Source of the DNA: Lysinibacillus composti
GTDB taxonomy: Bacteria > Bacillota > Bacilli > Bacillales_A > Planococcaceae
Length of the DNA stretch: 64,000 nucleotides
Assembly (NCBI RefSeq): GCF_016908465.1
Contig: NZ_JAFBDY010000014.1
Coordinates: 1-64,000, forward strand
Direction of reading: 5' to 3'
The position numbers and the translations under genes were made by a program. Below are positions 42,928-52,222 of this stretch, in pieces. Within the stretch, counting starts at the first letter, position 1; each line of letters starts with the position of its first letter. The notes under the pieces are model-generated. The model ran no database searches. It saw only the letters and a program-made list of their open reading frames with translations, and was not told the DNA's origin.

Positions 42928-43857
42928 ATGATAAAGTACATTTTTAAGAGATTAATATATATATTAATTGCTCTGTTTATTATTGTTTCTGCAACATTTT
43001 TCTTAATGCGGCTAGCACCTGGTAGCCCATTTGCAAGTGAGAAAGACTTCCCACCTCAAATAGAAGCACAATTGAATGCTAAATATGGCTTAGATAATCC
43101 TTGGTACATTCAATATAAGGATTATTTAATCGATACTGTGACATTTGATTTCGGCGAATCAATGAAATATAAAGGCCGTTCAACTAACGATATGATTGCT
43201 GAGAGTTTTCCTATTTCATTAACACTTGGTATTGAAGCAATGCTGATTTCTATCGGCTTCGGGATACTTTTGGGGGTAATTTCGGCACTCTATCATAATA
43301 GATTCCCAGATTACCTAGCATCGACAATTGCGGTCTTGGGTATTTCAATTCCTTCATTTATACTAGCAGGCTTAATGCAATATTTCTTAGCATTTAAGTT
43401 AGATCTTTTCCCTGTAAGTGGTTGGAAGGGTTTTATTTATAGTATTTTACCAGCAACAGCTATCGCAATTACTCATATGGGGTTCATTGCAAAGTTAACT
43501 CGCTCAAGTATGCTTGAACAACGTAGTAGTGACTATGTAAAAATGGCTCGTGCGAAAGGCCTCGGTAAATGGACTACGGTGTTTAAACATACATTACGTA
43601 ACGCTTTATTACCAGTTGTTACATACTTAGGTCCACTTACTGCTGGTGTAGTAACGGGTAGTTTCATTATTGAACAAATTTTTGCAATTCCTGGATTGGG
43701 GAAACACTTCGTAACAAGTATTACAAACCGTGATTATACTGTAATTATGGGAACAACCGTTTTCTATTCAATCATTCTATTATTTGCAGTTTTAATTGTT
43801 GATATTTTATATAGTGTAATCGATCCTCGCATTAAGCTGAAAGGAGCGAAAAAATAA
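42928..43857 (+). CDS. oppB: Oligopeptide ABC transporter permease OppB
   Basis: First membrane subunit of the peptide importer; 309 residues with six transmembrane segments. The N-terminal MIKYIFKRLIYILIALFII and the RLAPGSPFASEK region are typical of OppB. The EAA loop MARAKGLGKWTTVFKHTLRN near residue 206 contacts the ATPases. AAGGAGG precedes ATG. Its stop overlaps the oppC start by one base (TAATG). Confidence 0.94.
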   Translation: MIKYIFKRLIYILIALFIIVSATFFLMRLAPGSPFASEKDFPPQIEAQLNAKYGLDNPWYIQYKDYLIDTVTFDFGESMKYKGRSTNDMIAESFPISLTLGIEAMLISIGFGILLGVISALYHNRFPDYLASTIAVLGISIPSFILAGLMQYFLAFKLDLFPVSGWKGFIYSILPATAIAITHMGFIAKLTRSSMLEQRSSDYVKMARAKGLGKWTTVFKHTLRNALLPVVTYLGPLTAGVVTGSFIIEQIFAIPGLGKHFVTSITNRDYTVIMGTTVFYSIILLFAVLIVDILYSVIDPRIKLKGAKK

Positions 43858-44792
43858 TGTCACAACAAGAACAACAAATTAAAAAGTTTTCACCAGATAT
43901 GTTTCAAGTTGTTGGTGGTCGTCATAATGAAACTGAAAAATTAGCAGACAAATCAGTATCATTTTGGAAAGAAGTATTCTATCGCTTCTCTCAAAATAAA
44001 TTAGCGATTTTTGGTTTGATTGTGATCATTATCGTTACACTACTCGCAATTTTTGTTCCGTTTTTATCACCATATAGCTATCGTGAACAATTAGGAGTAT
44101 ATAATGCGGCCCCATCCGCAGCGCATTGGTTCGGAACAGATGATTTAGGACGAGATATCTTTGTTCGTGTATGGCAAGGTGCTCGTATTTCATTATTCAT
44201 CGGAATTACTGCAGCGGTAATTGATTTAATTATCGGAGTCTTATGGGGAAGTATTTCAGGTCTTGCAGGAGGCCGTGTAGATAACATCATGATGCGTATT
44301 GCGGATATTTTATCGGCTGTACCTTATTTACTAGTAGTTATCATTTTATTGGTCGTTTTACAACCAGGTTTGATACCAATGATTATAGCCTTATCGATTA
44401 CGGGATGGGTAAATATGGCCCGTATTGTACGAGGAGAAGTATTATCTATTAAAAATCAAGAGTATGTATTGGCGGCAAGAACTTTAGGTGCAAATACTTG
44501 GCATTTAATAATTCGTCATTTAGTACCGAATGCTTTAGGGGCAATCCTAGTTACAATGACATTAACGATCCCTACTGCAATTTTCACTGAGTCATTTTTA
44601 AGTTATTTAGGTTTAGGTGTTCCAGCACCGATGGCAAGTTGGGGAACAATGGCTTCAGAAGGAAATAAGGCGTTAACTTCTGCACCATGGCGTCTATTCT
44701 TCCCAGCATTCTTCATTTCGTTAACGATTTTTGCGTTTAATGCTATAGGGGATGGGTTACGTGATGCACTAGATCCGAAATTACGTAAATAA
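43857..44792 (+). CDS. oppC: Oligopeptide ABC transporter permease OppC
   Basis: Second membrane subunit; 311 residues, six transmembrane segments with an N-terminal cytoplasmic extension of about 45 residues. WFGTDDLGRDIFVRVWQGAR near residue 93 and the EAA loop LAARTLGANTWHLIIRHLVPN near 205 are OppC signatures. The start is coupled to the oppB stop, with AAAGGAGCG upstream. OppD follows after fourteen bases. Confidence 0.94.
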   Translation: MSQQEQQIKKFSPDMFQVVGGRHNETEKLADKSVSFWKEVFYRFSQNKLAIFGLIVIIIVTLLAIFVPFLSPYSYREQLGVYNAAPSAAHWFGTDDLGRDIFVRVWQGARISLFIGITAAVIDLIIGVLWGSISGLAGGRVDNIMMRIADILSAVPYLLVVIILLVVLQPGLIPMIIALSITGWVNMARIVRGEVLSIKNQEYVLAARTLGANTWHLIIRHLVPNALGAILVTMTLTIPTAIFTESFLSYLGLGVPAPMASWGTMASEGNKALTSAPWRLFFPAFFISLTIFAFNAIGDGLRDALDPKLRK

Positions 44793-44806
44793 AGAAGGTG
44801 AAAACG

Positions 44807-45856
44807 ATGAGTAAAAAGCTCTTAGAAGTAAAAGATTTAAAAATTAACTTCAAAACATATGCAGGATTAGTCCAAGCAGTTCGAGGGGTAAATTTTGAAC
44901 TGAACGAAGGAGAGACGCTCGCTATCGTTGGAGAATCAGGTTCGGGAAAAAGTGTAACTAGTAATGCAGTTATGAAACTTATTCCTCAACCACCTGGCAT
45001 ATATGCAGATGGTCAAATACTATTTCAAGGGAAGGATTTAATTCCTCTAACTGAAAAGGAAATGTCAAGGATTCGAGGAAATGAGATCGCTATGATTTTC
45101 CAAGATCCGATGACAGCATTAAATCCAACTATGCGTGTAGGAAAACAAATTACAGAAGTAATTTTAAAACATAAAAAGGTCTCTCGTGAGCAAGCAAAAC
45201 AACGTGCAATTGAGCTGTTAGATCAAGTAGGTATTCCAATGCCTGAAAAAAGATTTAGTCAGTTTCCTCATGAATTTAGTGGTGGGATGCGCCAACGTGT
45301 TGTTATTGCGATTGCATTAGCAGCTGATCCGAAGCTTTTAATTGCCGACGAGCCAACAACTGCACTTGACGTAACAATCCAAGCACAAATATTAGAATTA
45401 TTAAAAGAAATTCAAAAGAAAAATAATACATCTATTATTTTCATTACCCATGATTTGGGGGTAGTGGCCAACATTGCTGATCGTGTAGCTGTAATGTATG
45501 CTGGACAAGTTGTGGAGTATGGAACTGTAAATGATATTTTCTATAATCCACGCCATCCATATACATGGGGGTTATTAGGGTCTATGCCGGATTTAAAAAA
45601 TAATGTCAAAGAAGATTTACGGACAATTCCTGGATCACCGCCAGACTTAATTCACCCACCTAAAGGGGATGCATTTGCCCCTCGAAATGAATTTGCTTTG
45701 GCAATTGATTATGAGCAGGAACCACCGATGTTTAAAGTGTCAGATACACACTATGCCAAAACATGGTTATTACATCCTGATGCACCGGAAATTCCAATTC
45801 CTGAAACAATTTCGAAACGAATTGAAGGATACTTGAAGGAGGCTGAAAATAAATGA
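44807..45856 (+). CDS. oppD: Oligopeptide ABC transporter ATP-binding protein OppD
   Basis: First ATPase subunit, 349 residues. Walker A GESGSGKS near residue 40, signature FSGGMRQR, Walker [13 protein letters not shown] and the switch histidine FITHDLG are present. The C-terminal oligopeptide-transporter domain ([25 protein letters not shown]) holds only part of the usual iron-sulfur-type cysteine cluster, as the cysteines are absent here. ATG 44807 has AGAAGGTG six bases upstream; a GTG at 44798 overlaps that site. The last four bases overlap oppF. Confidence 0.94.
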   Translation: MSKKLLEVKDLKINFKTYAGLVQAVRGVNFELNEGETLAIVGESGSGKSVTSNAVMKLIPQPPGIYADGQILFQGKDLIPLTEKEMSRIRGNEIAMIFQDPMTALNPTMRVGKQITEVILKHKKVSREQAKQRAIELLDQVGIPMPEKRFSQFPHEFSGGMRQRVVIAIALAADPKLLIADEPTTALDVTIQAQILELLKEIQKKNNTSIIFITHDLGVVANIADRVAVMYAGQVVEYGTVNDIFYNPRHPYTWGLLGSMPDLKNNVKEDLRTIPGSPPDLIHPPKGDAFAPRNEFALAIDYEQEPPMFKVSDTHYAKTWLLHPDAPEIPIPETISKRIEGYLKEAENK

Positions 45857-46761
45857 CAAATAAGTTACTAGAAGTGAAAAACTTAAAACAGTATTTCGGC
45901 TCACCTAAAAATCCAATCAAAGCAGTTGATGGAATTAGTTTTGACGTGTATGAAGGAGAGACTCTTGGTTTGGTAGGGGAATCAGGTTGTGGTAAATCAA
46001 CAACAGGTCGTTCTATTATTCGTTTGTATGATATAACTGATGGTGAAATCCTGTTTAGAGGAAAAAACATCCGTGATGCAAAATCTCGAAAAGAATTAAA
46101 ACAATTCAATCGTGAAATGCAAATGATTTTCCAAGATCCATATGCTTCACTAAATCCCCGTATGACAGCTGGAGAAATTATTAGTGAAGGTTTTGACATA
46201 CATGGGCTTTATAAAAACAAAACAGAGCGTAAAGAAAAGATAGGTTCCTTATTAGAAGCAGTGGGATTAAATAGAGAACATGCAAATCGATATGCTCATG
46301 AGTTTTCAGGTGGTCAACGCCAACGTATCGGAATTGCACGTGCCCTAAGCCTAAATCCAAGCTTTATTATTGCAGATGAACCGATTTCTGCTCTTGACGT
46401 ATCTATCCAAGCACAAGTAGTTAACTTATTAAAACAGCTTCAAAAAGAACATAAATTAACTTACCTATTTATTGCTCACGATTTATCGATGGTTAAATAT
46501 ATTAGTGATCGTATCGCGGTAATGTATCGAGGGAAGATTGTAGAACTTGGAACTGCTGATGAAATATATCATCATCCGATTCATCCATATACGAAATCGC
46601 TATTATCTGCTGTTCCACTCCCTGATCCTATGTCGGAAAGAAAACGTCAGCGAATTCCATACGTACACGAACAAAATGATGGGTCAGAAAAAGTGCATGA
46701 AGTATTGCCGAATCATTTTGTTTACGGAACAGATAGCCAGATTAAAAAATGGACGAAGTAG
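45853..46761 (+). CDS. oppF: Oligopeptide ABC transporter ATP-binding protein OppF
   Basis: Second ATPase subunit, 302 residues. Walker A GESGCGKST near residue 44, Q-loop IFQDPYASLNP, signature FSGGQRQR, Walker B FIIADEPISALD and FIAHDLS are all intact. The C-terminus is shorter than in OppD. It overlaps oppD by four bases (ATGA), with AAGGAGG inside the end of oppD. Last gene of the opp operon, followed by two terminators. Confidence 0.94.
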   Translation: MTNKLLEVKNLKQYFGSPKNPIKAVDGISFDVYEGETLGLVGESGCGKSTTGRSIIRLYDITDGEILFRGKNIRDAKSRKELKQFNREMQMIFQDPYASLNPRMTAGEIISEGFDIHGLYKNKTERKEKIGSLLEAVGLNREHANRYAHEFSGGQRQRIGIARALSLNPSFIIADEPISALDVSIQAQVVNLLKQLQKEHKLTYLFIAHDLSMVKYISDRIAVMYRGKIVELGTADEIYHHPIHPYTKSLLSAVPLPDPMSERKRQRIPYVHEQNDGSEKVHEVLPNHFVYGTDSQIKKWTK

Positions 46762-46768
46762 TTTCCGT

Positions 46769-46812
46769 GAAAAGGTTCACTTTCTTTCATAATTTGGAAC
46801 CTTTTCTTTTAT
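46769..46812 (+). terminator. First terminator after oppF
   Basis: AAAAGGTTC (46770-46778) pairs with GAACCTTTT (46797-46805), then CTTTTAT. Confidence 0.75.
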
Positions 46813-46831
46813 AGTAAGTCAATATAGATGA

Positions 46832-46862
46832 AGCCAACGAATCTTATCGTTGGCTTTTTTTA
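46832..46862 (+). terminator. Second terminator after oppF
   Basis: Perfect stem AGCCAACGA (46832-46840) and TCGTTGGCT (46847-46855) around ATCTTA, followed by seven T. Placed 20 bases after the first, ensuring the opp transcript ends. Confidence 0.92.
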
Positions 46863-47054
46863 TTTACTATAGGATTTTTGGCAGCGTATTTGTAATATTA
46901 ATGATGCATTTTATTAGTTTTTAAAAAAACGAGATTTTTAGTGATGATTTAAAGTTTAATTGAATAGGGTTTTATAATAGGGTAGCATTATACACAAGAA
47001 ACATATCGTGATGTTCGTTACAATAATAATATATTTATACATAAGGAGAGTTTA

Positions 47055-47663
47055 ATGGAAAACTGGATAACAACGATAATGGAAGACTTCGGATACGTTG
47101 GTGTGTTCTTATTAATTATGTTGGAAAATTTATTTCCCCCAATTCCATCAGAAGTGATACTAACCTTTGGAGGGTTTATGACAACTCAAACAAACTTAAC
47201 TGTTACAGGTGTTGTTATTGCCTCAACAATTGGTTCAGTCGTAGGAGCGATTATCTTATATGGAATTGGTGCTATTGTAGGCATTCGACGTATAGAGAGA
47301 TTCGTGGATAAGTGGGGGAAAATACTAAGGTTAACTAGTTCTGATATTCACAAAGCGAATGCGTGGTTTGAAAAATATGATGTATGGACAGTGTTTTTCT
47401 GCCGCTTTGTTCCTTTAATCCGTAGTTTAATTTCGTTACCAGCGGGTCTTGCTAAAATGAACTTCTGGATTTTCTTATTACTTACGACTTTAGGTACATT
47501 GATTTGGAATTTAGTTTTAGTAAAAGTTGGAGCAGCAGTAGGTGATTCGTGGGAGACGATCGTTCATTACATGGATATCTACTCAAACTTTGCATATGCA
47601 GTACTAGCCATTATCCTTATAGTAGTAATCATTCGCTTTTATCGCAAAAAGATGAGAAGTTAA
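47055..47663 (+). CDS. DedA-family membrane protein
   Basis: Polytopic protein of 202 residues in the DedA/SNARE-associated group. MLENLFPPIPSEVILTFGG near residue 21 and FFCRFVPLIRSLISLPAGLAKM near residue 112 are the two family motifs that form the re-entrant loops with conserved Glu, Pro and Arg. Members recycle lipid carriers such as undecaprenyl phosphate (UptA-type) or flip phospholipids; which applies is unknown. AAGGAGAG precedes ATG. Confidence 0.9.
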   Translation: MENWITTIMEDFGYVGVFLLIMLENLFPPIPSEVILTFGGFMTTQTNLTVTGVVIASTIGSVVGAIILYGIGAIVGIRRIERFVDKWGKILRLTSSDIHKANAWFEKYDVWTVFFCRFVPLIRSLISLPAGLAKMNFWIFLLLTTLGTLIWNLVLVKVGAAVGDSWETIVHYMDIYSNFAYAVLAIILIVVIIRFYRKKMRS

Positions 47664-47667
47664 AAAT

Positions 47668-47708
47668 TAAGGAGGAATCTCTAGTGATCTAGAGATTCCT
47701 CCTTTTTA
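47668..47708. terminator. Bidirectional terminator between dedA and the Fsr-type gene
   Basis: Perfect 14-bp stem GGAGGAATCTCTAG (47671-47684) and CTAGAGATTCCTCC (47689-47702), loop TGAT, TTTTTA right and A-rich left. Confidence 0.92.
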
Positions 47709-47712
47709 TAAA

Positions 47713-48921
47713 TCACACCGCTTTTTCAACTTGGTCTTTAGGTAAGAAGAAAGCAACCACTAATAAGATCGGAAGAACTGATATTATTTGCATAGTTGTT
47801 TCAATTCCGATTGAATCCAGTAATATTCCAATGACAACAGAACCAATTGCACCCATTCCAAATGCAAAGCCAGTAGTTAATCCAGCCATTGTTCCTATTT
47901 TACTTGGTACCAGCTCTTGTGCATACACAACGGTCACAGAGAAACTAATCATGATAAGGGTACCGATGACAATTAAGAGAACAGGAACAAGCCAAATAGG
48001 AACGTAAGGTAGAATTAAACATAATGGAACTGGTACTACTACTGAAAGTAATATGACGTTTTTCCTGCCAATACGATCGGATAGAGAGCCGCCAAAGAAT
48101 GTACCCACTACACCAAAGGCCATAAAAATAAATATAAATACTTGTCCTAATTTTAATGTTACATCGTAATGATCCATTAAATAGAAAACGTAGAAACTCG
48201 TAATGTTAGTTGTGTAAAATGACCGAGCAAAAATAATCATCATTAACAGAGCTAATGCTATTCCAATTTGCTTTTTCGTTAATGGTGGGAGTGATGAAAT
48301 AAGAATTCGTTTTTTCTTTTTTTCGGATTTTTCAGCCATTAGTTGACGGTAATACCATCTTGAAATTTTTAATAAAATCCCGATTCCAATAGTGGTTAAT
48401 AAAAGAATTATTGCGGCACCATGTTGGCCGTATACATCCAAAATGAAAGCACTAATTAACGGGGCAAGGGCTTGTCCTGAATTTCCACCAACTTGATAAA
48501 TAGATTGTGCCAGACCACGCTTATTGCCTGCAGCCATAAAGGAAACACGTGAACCTTCTGGATGGAAAATGGCAGAACCGAAACCTAAAAATAAAACTGA
48601 GATTAGAATTAGCCAATAATCTTTCGCCAAAACAAGCATGAGTAACCCTACAAAAGAGCTCATCATACCAAGTGGTAGAGCGTACGGCATCGGTTTTTTA
48701 TCGCTAATGAACCCAACAACTGGTTGTAGTGTGGATGAAAACATATTTAAAACAAATGATATCATTCCAAGTTGAGTAAAGGTTAATCCCAAATCTCTTT
48801 CAAGTAGGGGAAACATTGCAGGGACTACTGATTGCATTGTATCGTTAATTAAATGTGCAACCCCAATAGCGATCATAATTGGGTAAACGGGATTGTTAGG
48901 TGTTGATTTTATTTCACTCAT
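47713..48921 (-). CDS. MFS transporter, fosmidomycin-resistance (Fsr) type
   Basis: Twelve-segment major facilitator exporter of 402 residues. GVAHLINDTMQSVVPAMFPLL near the N-terminus and GFGSAIFHPEGSRVSFMAAG near residue 110 are characteristic of Fsr and its relatives; QSIYQVGGNSGQALAPLI follows. Fsr exports fosmidomycin in E. coli, but native substrates are unknown. ATG 48921 is chosen with GAGGTG nine bases upstream; a farther ATG at 48999 would add residues without a ribosome binding site. Confidence 0.88.
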   Translation of the reverse strand: MSEIKSTPNNPVYPIMIAIGVAHLINDTMQSVVPAMFPLLERDLGLTFTQLGMISFVLNMFSSTLQPVVGFISDKKPMPYALPLGMMSSFVGLLMLVLAKDYWLILISVLFLGFGSAIFHPEGSRVSFMAAGNKRGLAQSIYQVGGNSGQALAPLISAFILDVYGQHGAAIILLLTTIGIGILLKISRWYYRQLMAEKSEKKKKRILISSLPPLTKKQIGIALALLMMIIFARSFYTTNITSFYVFYLMDHYDVTLKLGQVFIFIFMAFGVVGTFFGGSLSDRIGRKNVILLSVVVPVPLCLILPYVPIWLVPVLLIVIGTLIMISFSVTVVYAQELVPSKIGTMAGLTTGFAFGMGAIGSVVIGILLDSIGIETTMQIISVLPILLVVAFFLPKDQVEKAV

Positions 48922-49523
48922 TAGTCTTAGCACCTCATAATATAAATCAAATAAACACTTGGCCAACCTGAGTCCGAATTTTGAATTGTATTTAGGCATA
49001 AACCATGGCCAACAAACATGAAAACGACGCTTAACGGGCTAAGGTCAGTTAGCTGTCATGTTTACTTTTGATGTGTTATTGCAAAGGATACCATGGATTA
49101 GATGCACATATGCTAGCCTCACTTCAAAATGCTTTTAAGAATATCCTTGGCAACCTTAGAGAATTGTATTAACAATTATACCCTTTTATTTCGAAATTCA
49201 AAGGGGTTATATCTAAAACAAAATTAATGTTTGTTAAAATATTCTAAATAATTGATTGGCAACTTTCCTTGTGGTGCTATTACGCCTTAAAGAGTACCTG
49301 AAGATTAGCTTAATGAGCTTATAGGAAGTATGGTATACAAGCACTAGTCATTCTTTAATCACTTATGACAAGCGGACAGTATGATCATTAACTACAATAG
49401 AATTTACTTTTTCAGAAATGTAATTACAGCTTTTATTCCATTGTCATTTTAGTATTCATTAATAGAATGGCTTTTAATGTACACCGAATAAGGAAGTTTA
49501 TAATTGGGAGTAGAGAATTAGTA
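48922..49523. other. 600-base spacer without recognisable gene
   Basis: Contains the short leader of the Fsr-type gene and then AT-rich sequence with stops in all frames. No tRNA, riboswitch core or convincing small frame was seen. Confidence 0.4.
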
Positions 49524-49524
49524 A

Positions 49525-49580
49525 ATGATTTAAATAAAAAAAGATTTCGGCTAAAACCGAAATCTTTTTTATTTAAATCA
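49525..49580. terminator. Long palindromic terminator of yjlC-ndh
   Basis: ATGATTTAAATAAAAA followed by AAGATTTCGG on the left is mirrored by CCGAAATC and TTTTTTATTTAAATCAT on the right, loop CTAAAA. A stem of about 25 bp with T runs on both strands; the ndh stop codon lies three bases from its right end. Confidence 0.9.
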
Positions 49581-49582
49581 TA

Positions 49583-50767
49583 TTAATATGCTAAACCATA
49601 AAGAGCTTTAATGTGTGATAAGTAGCGTACGTGACTAGCTTCTTTCATTAATGAAGCTGTAATTCCTTTTAGTTCGATGTTGTTTGAACCAACTTGTGCT
49701 ACGCCGTCTTTACGTCCAAGACTTGCTAGTGTACCAGAGTTGATTGGATTAAATTCTTCTAATTTTTGACCTCTGATTGTAGCGAATAGGTTATAACCAG
49801 CAGTTTCACCCATTTGCCATGCGTTTTGCGCAGTTGGAGCATATAATGGACGACCTCCACCTTCAGGTAAAGATACTGATGCATCACCTACTACAAATAC
49901 GTCTGGATGTGATTTAGAGCGTAAGTATTCATCGATGATTGCTTTACCGCGGTCACATTCAAGACCAGATTCTTGTACGATTGGAAGTGCAGCAACACCG
50001 CCTGTCCATACGAATGTATTAGCAGTAATAGTAGAACCATCTTTTAATGAAATAACATTTCCTTCAACACCAGTTACAGGTAGACCTGTTAAGAATTCAA
50101 CTCCACGAGCTGCTAAACTTTCAGTTGCGCGTTGAATTAATGAGTCAGGTAAAACTGGTAGAATTTTTGGACCAGCTTCAACAAGTTTAATGTCTAGTTC
50201 TTTGAAGTCTACACCGTATTTTGCTGCAACTTTAGGGAAGTTGTCGATGATTTCTCCTACAAGTTCAACTCCAGTTAAACCGCCTCCGCCAATAACGATT
50301 GTTGCATCAGCAGGATTTTTCGATTTTGCATATGAAGCAATTTTGCTTTCGATATGATTGTAAATTTTGTTAGCATCTTCAACTGATTTCAATACCATAC
50401 TGTTTTCTTCTAGACCAGGGATGCCGAAGTAACCAGTTTGACTTCCTAATGCAACAACAAGGTTGTCGTAAGAAAGTACTGAACCATTAGCAAGGTAAAC
50501 TTCTTTTTTATCAACCGAGAAAGATTTAACTTCTTGGATGACAACGTTCACATCTTTACCTTTGAAAAGTTTTTCTAAAGCGAAAGAGATTGCTTTTTCA
50601 GTTGTTGTACCGCCTGCTAAACGGTGTAATTCTGTAATAAGTTGGTGAGTTGGATATTTATTTACTACTGTAATTTTAGCTTCATCATTATTTAAATATT
50701 TACGCAATGTTTGGGCAGTTAGTAAGCCACCATAACCTGCTCCTAAGATGACGATTTCTTTTGACAT
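49583..50767 (-). CDS. ndh: Type II NADH dehydrogenase Ndh
   Basis: Membrane-associated single-subunit NADH:menaquinone oxidoreductase feeding the respiratory chain without proton pumping. The 394-residue protein aligns closely with B. subtilis Ndh (YjlD): FAD-binding GAGYGGLLTAQTL at the N-terminus, NKYPTHQLITELHRLAGG, NAD-binding IGGGGLTGVELVGEI near residue 166, FVVGDASVS near 292, and the C-terminal SLMKEASHVRYLSHIKALYGLAY membrane-binding segment. GGAGG precedes ATG. Second gene after yjlC, as in B. subtilis. Confidence 0.95.
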   Translation of the reverse strand: MSKEIVILGAGYGGLLTAQTLRKYLNNDEAKITVVNKYPTHQLITELHRLAGGTTTEKAISFALEKLFKGKDVNVVIQEVKSFSVDKKEVYLANGSVLSYDNLVVALGSQTGYFGIPGLEENSMVLKSVEDANKIYNHIESKIASYAKSKNPADATIVIGGGGLTGVELVGEIIDNFPKVAAKYGVDFKELDIKLVEAGPKILPVLPDSLIQRATESLAARGVEFLTGLPVTGVEGNVISLKDGSTITANTFVWTGGVAALPIVQESGLECDRGKAIIDEYLRSKSHPDVFVVGDASVSLPEGGGRPLYAPTAQNAWQMGETAGYNLFATIRGQKLEEFNPINSGTLASLGRKDGVAQVGSNNIELKGITASLMKEASHVRYLSHIKALYGLAY

Positions 50768-50802
50768 GATTAATCCTCCGTCCTTACTTAATTATCAACA
50801 AA

Positions 50803-51225
50803 CTATTCTTGATTTTTACGTTCTGCAGTAACTTGTAGGAATGCATTTGCAAAGCGGAAAAGTTTTTGAGCTTCTGGGTCTTTTAGGAGTTTTAATAAAC
50901 CAAATAAACCAATAGCTTCATTTGATGCTTCAGCGCGATCTTTTGCCTCAATTGCTGTAGCTGCAACATTTTTCACTGATCCAATAACTGGTTCTGCTAC
51001 TTCTTTTAGTGCGCTAACAGTATCACTTTTTAATACTTCATCAGTAGATACTAATTGAGCATAGTCATAAGCTTTAGTTAGTAGAGTTACTACTTCTGCT
51101 AATTTAGGTAGTTGTTCTACTAATGTAGATAGTGAATCTTGAACCTCAGGTTTTAATAATTGATCTAGTAAATCTTGTTTCGTAGTCGCTTCTGACTGAG
51201 TTTGAGTAACCAATTCTTCTGCCAT
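50803..51225 (-). CDS. yjlC: YjlC-like DUF1641 protein
   Basis: A 140-residue helical, acidic protein of the DUF1641 family. LDQLLKPEVQDSLSTLVEQLP near residue 19 and IGLFGLLKLLKDPEAQKLFRFA near residue 105 are family motifs. The function is unknown, but it is co-transcribed with ndh in Bacillus and the same pairing holds here with a 35-base gap. In B. subtilis the pair is under the redox regulator Rex. AAAGGAG precedes ATG. Confidence 0.9.
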   Translation of the reverse strand: MAEELVTQTQSEATTKQDLLDQLLKPEVQDSLSTLVEQLPKLAEVVTLLTKAYDYAQLVSTDEVLKSDTVSALKEVAEPVIGSVKNVAATAIEAKDRAEASNEAIGLFGLLKLLKDPEAQKLFRFANAFLQVTAERKNQE

Positions 51226-51678
51226 TTCCGATTCTCCTTTACAATTTTCTCAAGTAATTTTCCAGAATAATCTAGAAATACTTTTGAGAATATTTCATCA
51301 ATAGTCACATAAGTTTAATAATTTGAAGTAACGTATGCTTTTGTATCAGATAGCGAAACTTCAATAATCCCATCTAATACATCATAATATAAGTAGTTAG
51401 TAAATTAAATGACATTTTTGACTTTTGTTCACAAAAGTTCATGACTTTACAATATTGGTTAAAAAACCACAATAACTATTAGCACAGATTCCCTCTGTAA
51501 TAATAGCTACTGTGCCTTTTCGTAATTGATATGAATTGAATTTATTAACTTTGTGTACCATCATATTAAATTATACGGTGTATTGTTAGTAATTACTAAT
51601 AAAAAAATGCCATATTATATCACTTTGTTGATATGGACTGAATATTCCGTGTGTAAAATTTATTATATTTTCGTAAAT
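51226..51678. promoter_or_regulatory. yjlC upstream region with a palindrome
   Basis: 450 bases without a gene. CTTTTGT (51422-51428) and ACAAAAG (51431-51437) form a perfect inverted repeat separated by two bases and contain TTCACAA, half of a Rex-type site (TTGTGAA-N4-TTCACAA), but the other half is altered. A hairpin-like GCACAG/CTGTGC pair occurs at 51482-51515. Both are tentative. Confidence 0.3.
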
Positions 51679-52221
51679 TTAATTTGCCGTTATTTTTTTC
51701 TTAAACTCTGATGTGTAATTTGTAGCTTCCATTAATGCTTTCTCTTCCAATGGAATCCTAACGGAAAGCATGATGAAGTTTAAAAGTGTAAACATGATGG
51801 CTGTAAAATAGGCCTGAAACATTGTTGGTAAAAGGAGGATTTCAACACAAACAACAAGATAGTTTGGATGTCTAATAAACATATACGGTCCTTTTTTTAC
51901 AACATTGGCACCTGGTAAAATAATTATCTTTGTATTCCAATATTCTCCTAAAGTCGATAAACACCATATGCGTAATGCTTGGGTACATATAAAAATAATA
52001 AATAAAAGAAGAAAAATAGGTGATAGTGGACGGTCGACAAGTAATACTTCAACAATTAAGCTAATGAAAAAACTTACATGAAGTAAAATCATAACTGGGT
52101 AATGAGAAGCCCCAACTTCATAAGCTCCTTTACGCAACATTCTTTTTTCATTGCGCTTTGCTACACTTACCTCGATTAATCTTTGAGCGATTACAAACGA
52201 AACAATCATGAAAAAAACCAA
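51679..52221 (-). CDS. bpsB: Alkylpyrone O-methyltransferase BpsB (ICMT-like membrane protein)
   Basis: Membrane methyltransferase of 180 residues with about five helices, in the isoprenylcysteine carboxyl methyltransferase-like YpbQ family. RIWCLSTLGEYWNTKIIIL near residue 84 and GPYMFIRHPNYLVVCVEILLLP near residue 111 are the SAM-binding motif region. The B. subtilis homologue methylates alkylpyrones made by BpsA. The start is TTG 52221, with GGAGGG embedded in the final codons of bpsA and only one base between the two genes, implying translational coupling. Confidence 0.88.
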   Translation of the reverse strand: MVFFMIVSFVIAQRLIEVSVAKRNEKRMLRKGAYEVGASHYPVMILLHVSFFISLIVEVLLVDRPLSPIFLLLFIIFICTQALRIWCLSTLGEYWNTKIIILPGANVVKKGPYMFIRHPNYLVVCVEILLLPTMFQAYFTAIMFTLLNFIMLSVRIPLEEKALMEATNYTSEFKKKITAN

Positions 52222-52222
52222 G

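Noticed and set aside
51422..51437. Rex operator for yjlC-ndh
   Set aside because: Only one half matches the Rex consensus; kept as a tentative palindrome in the feature list and not claimed as a Rex site.
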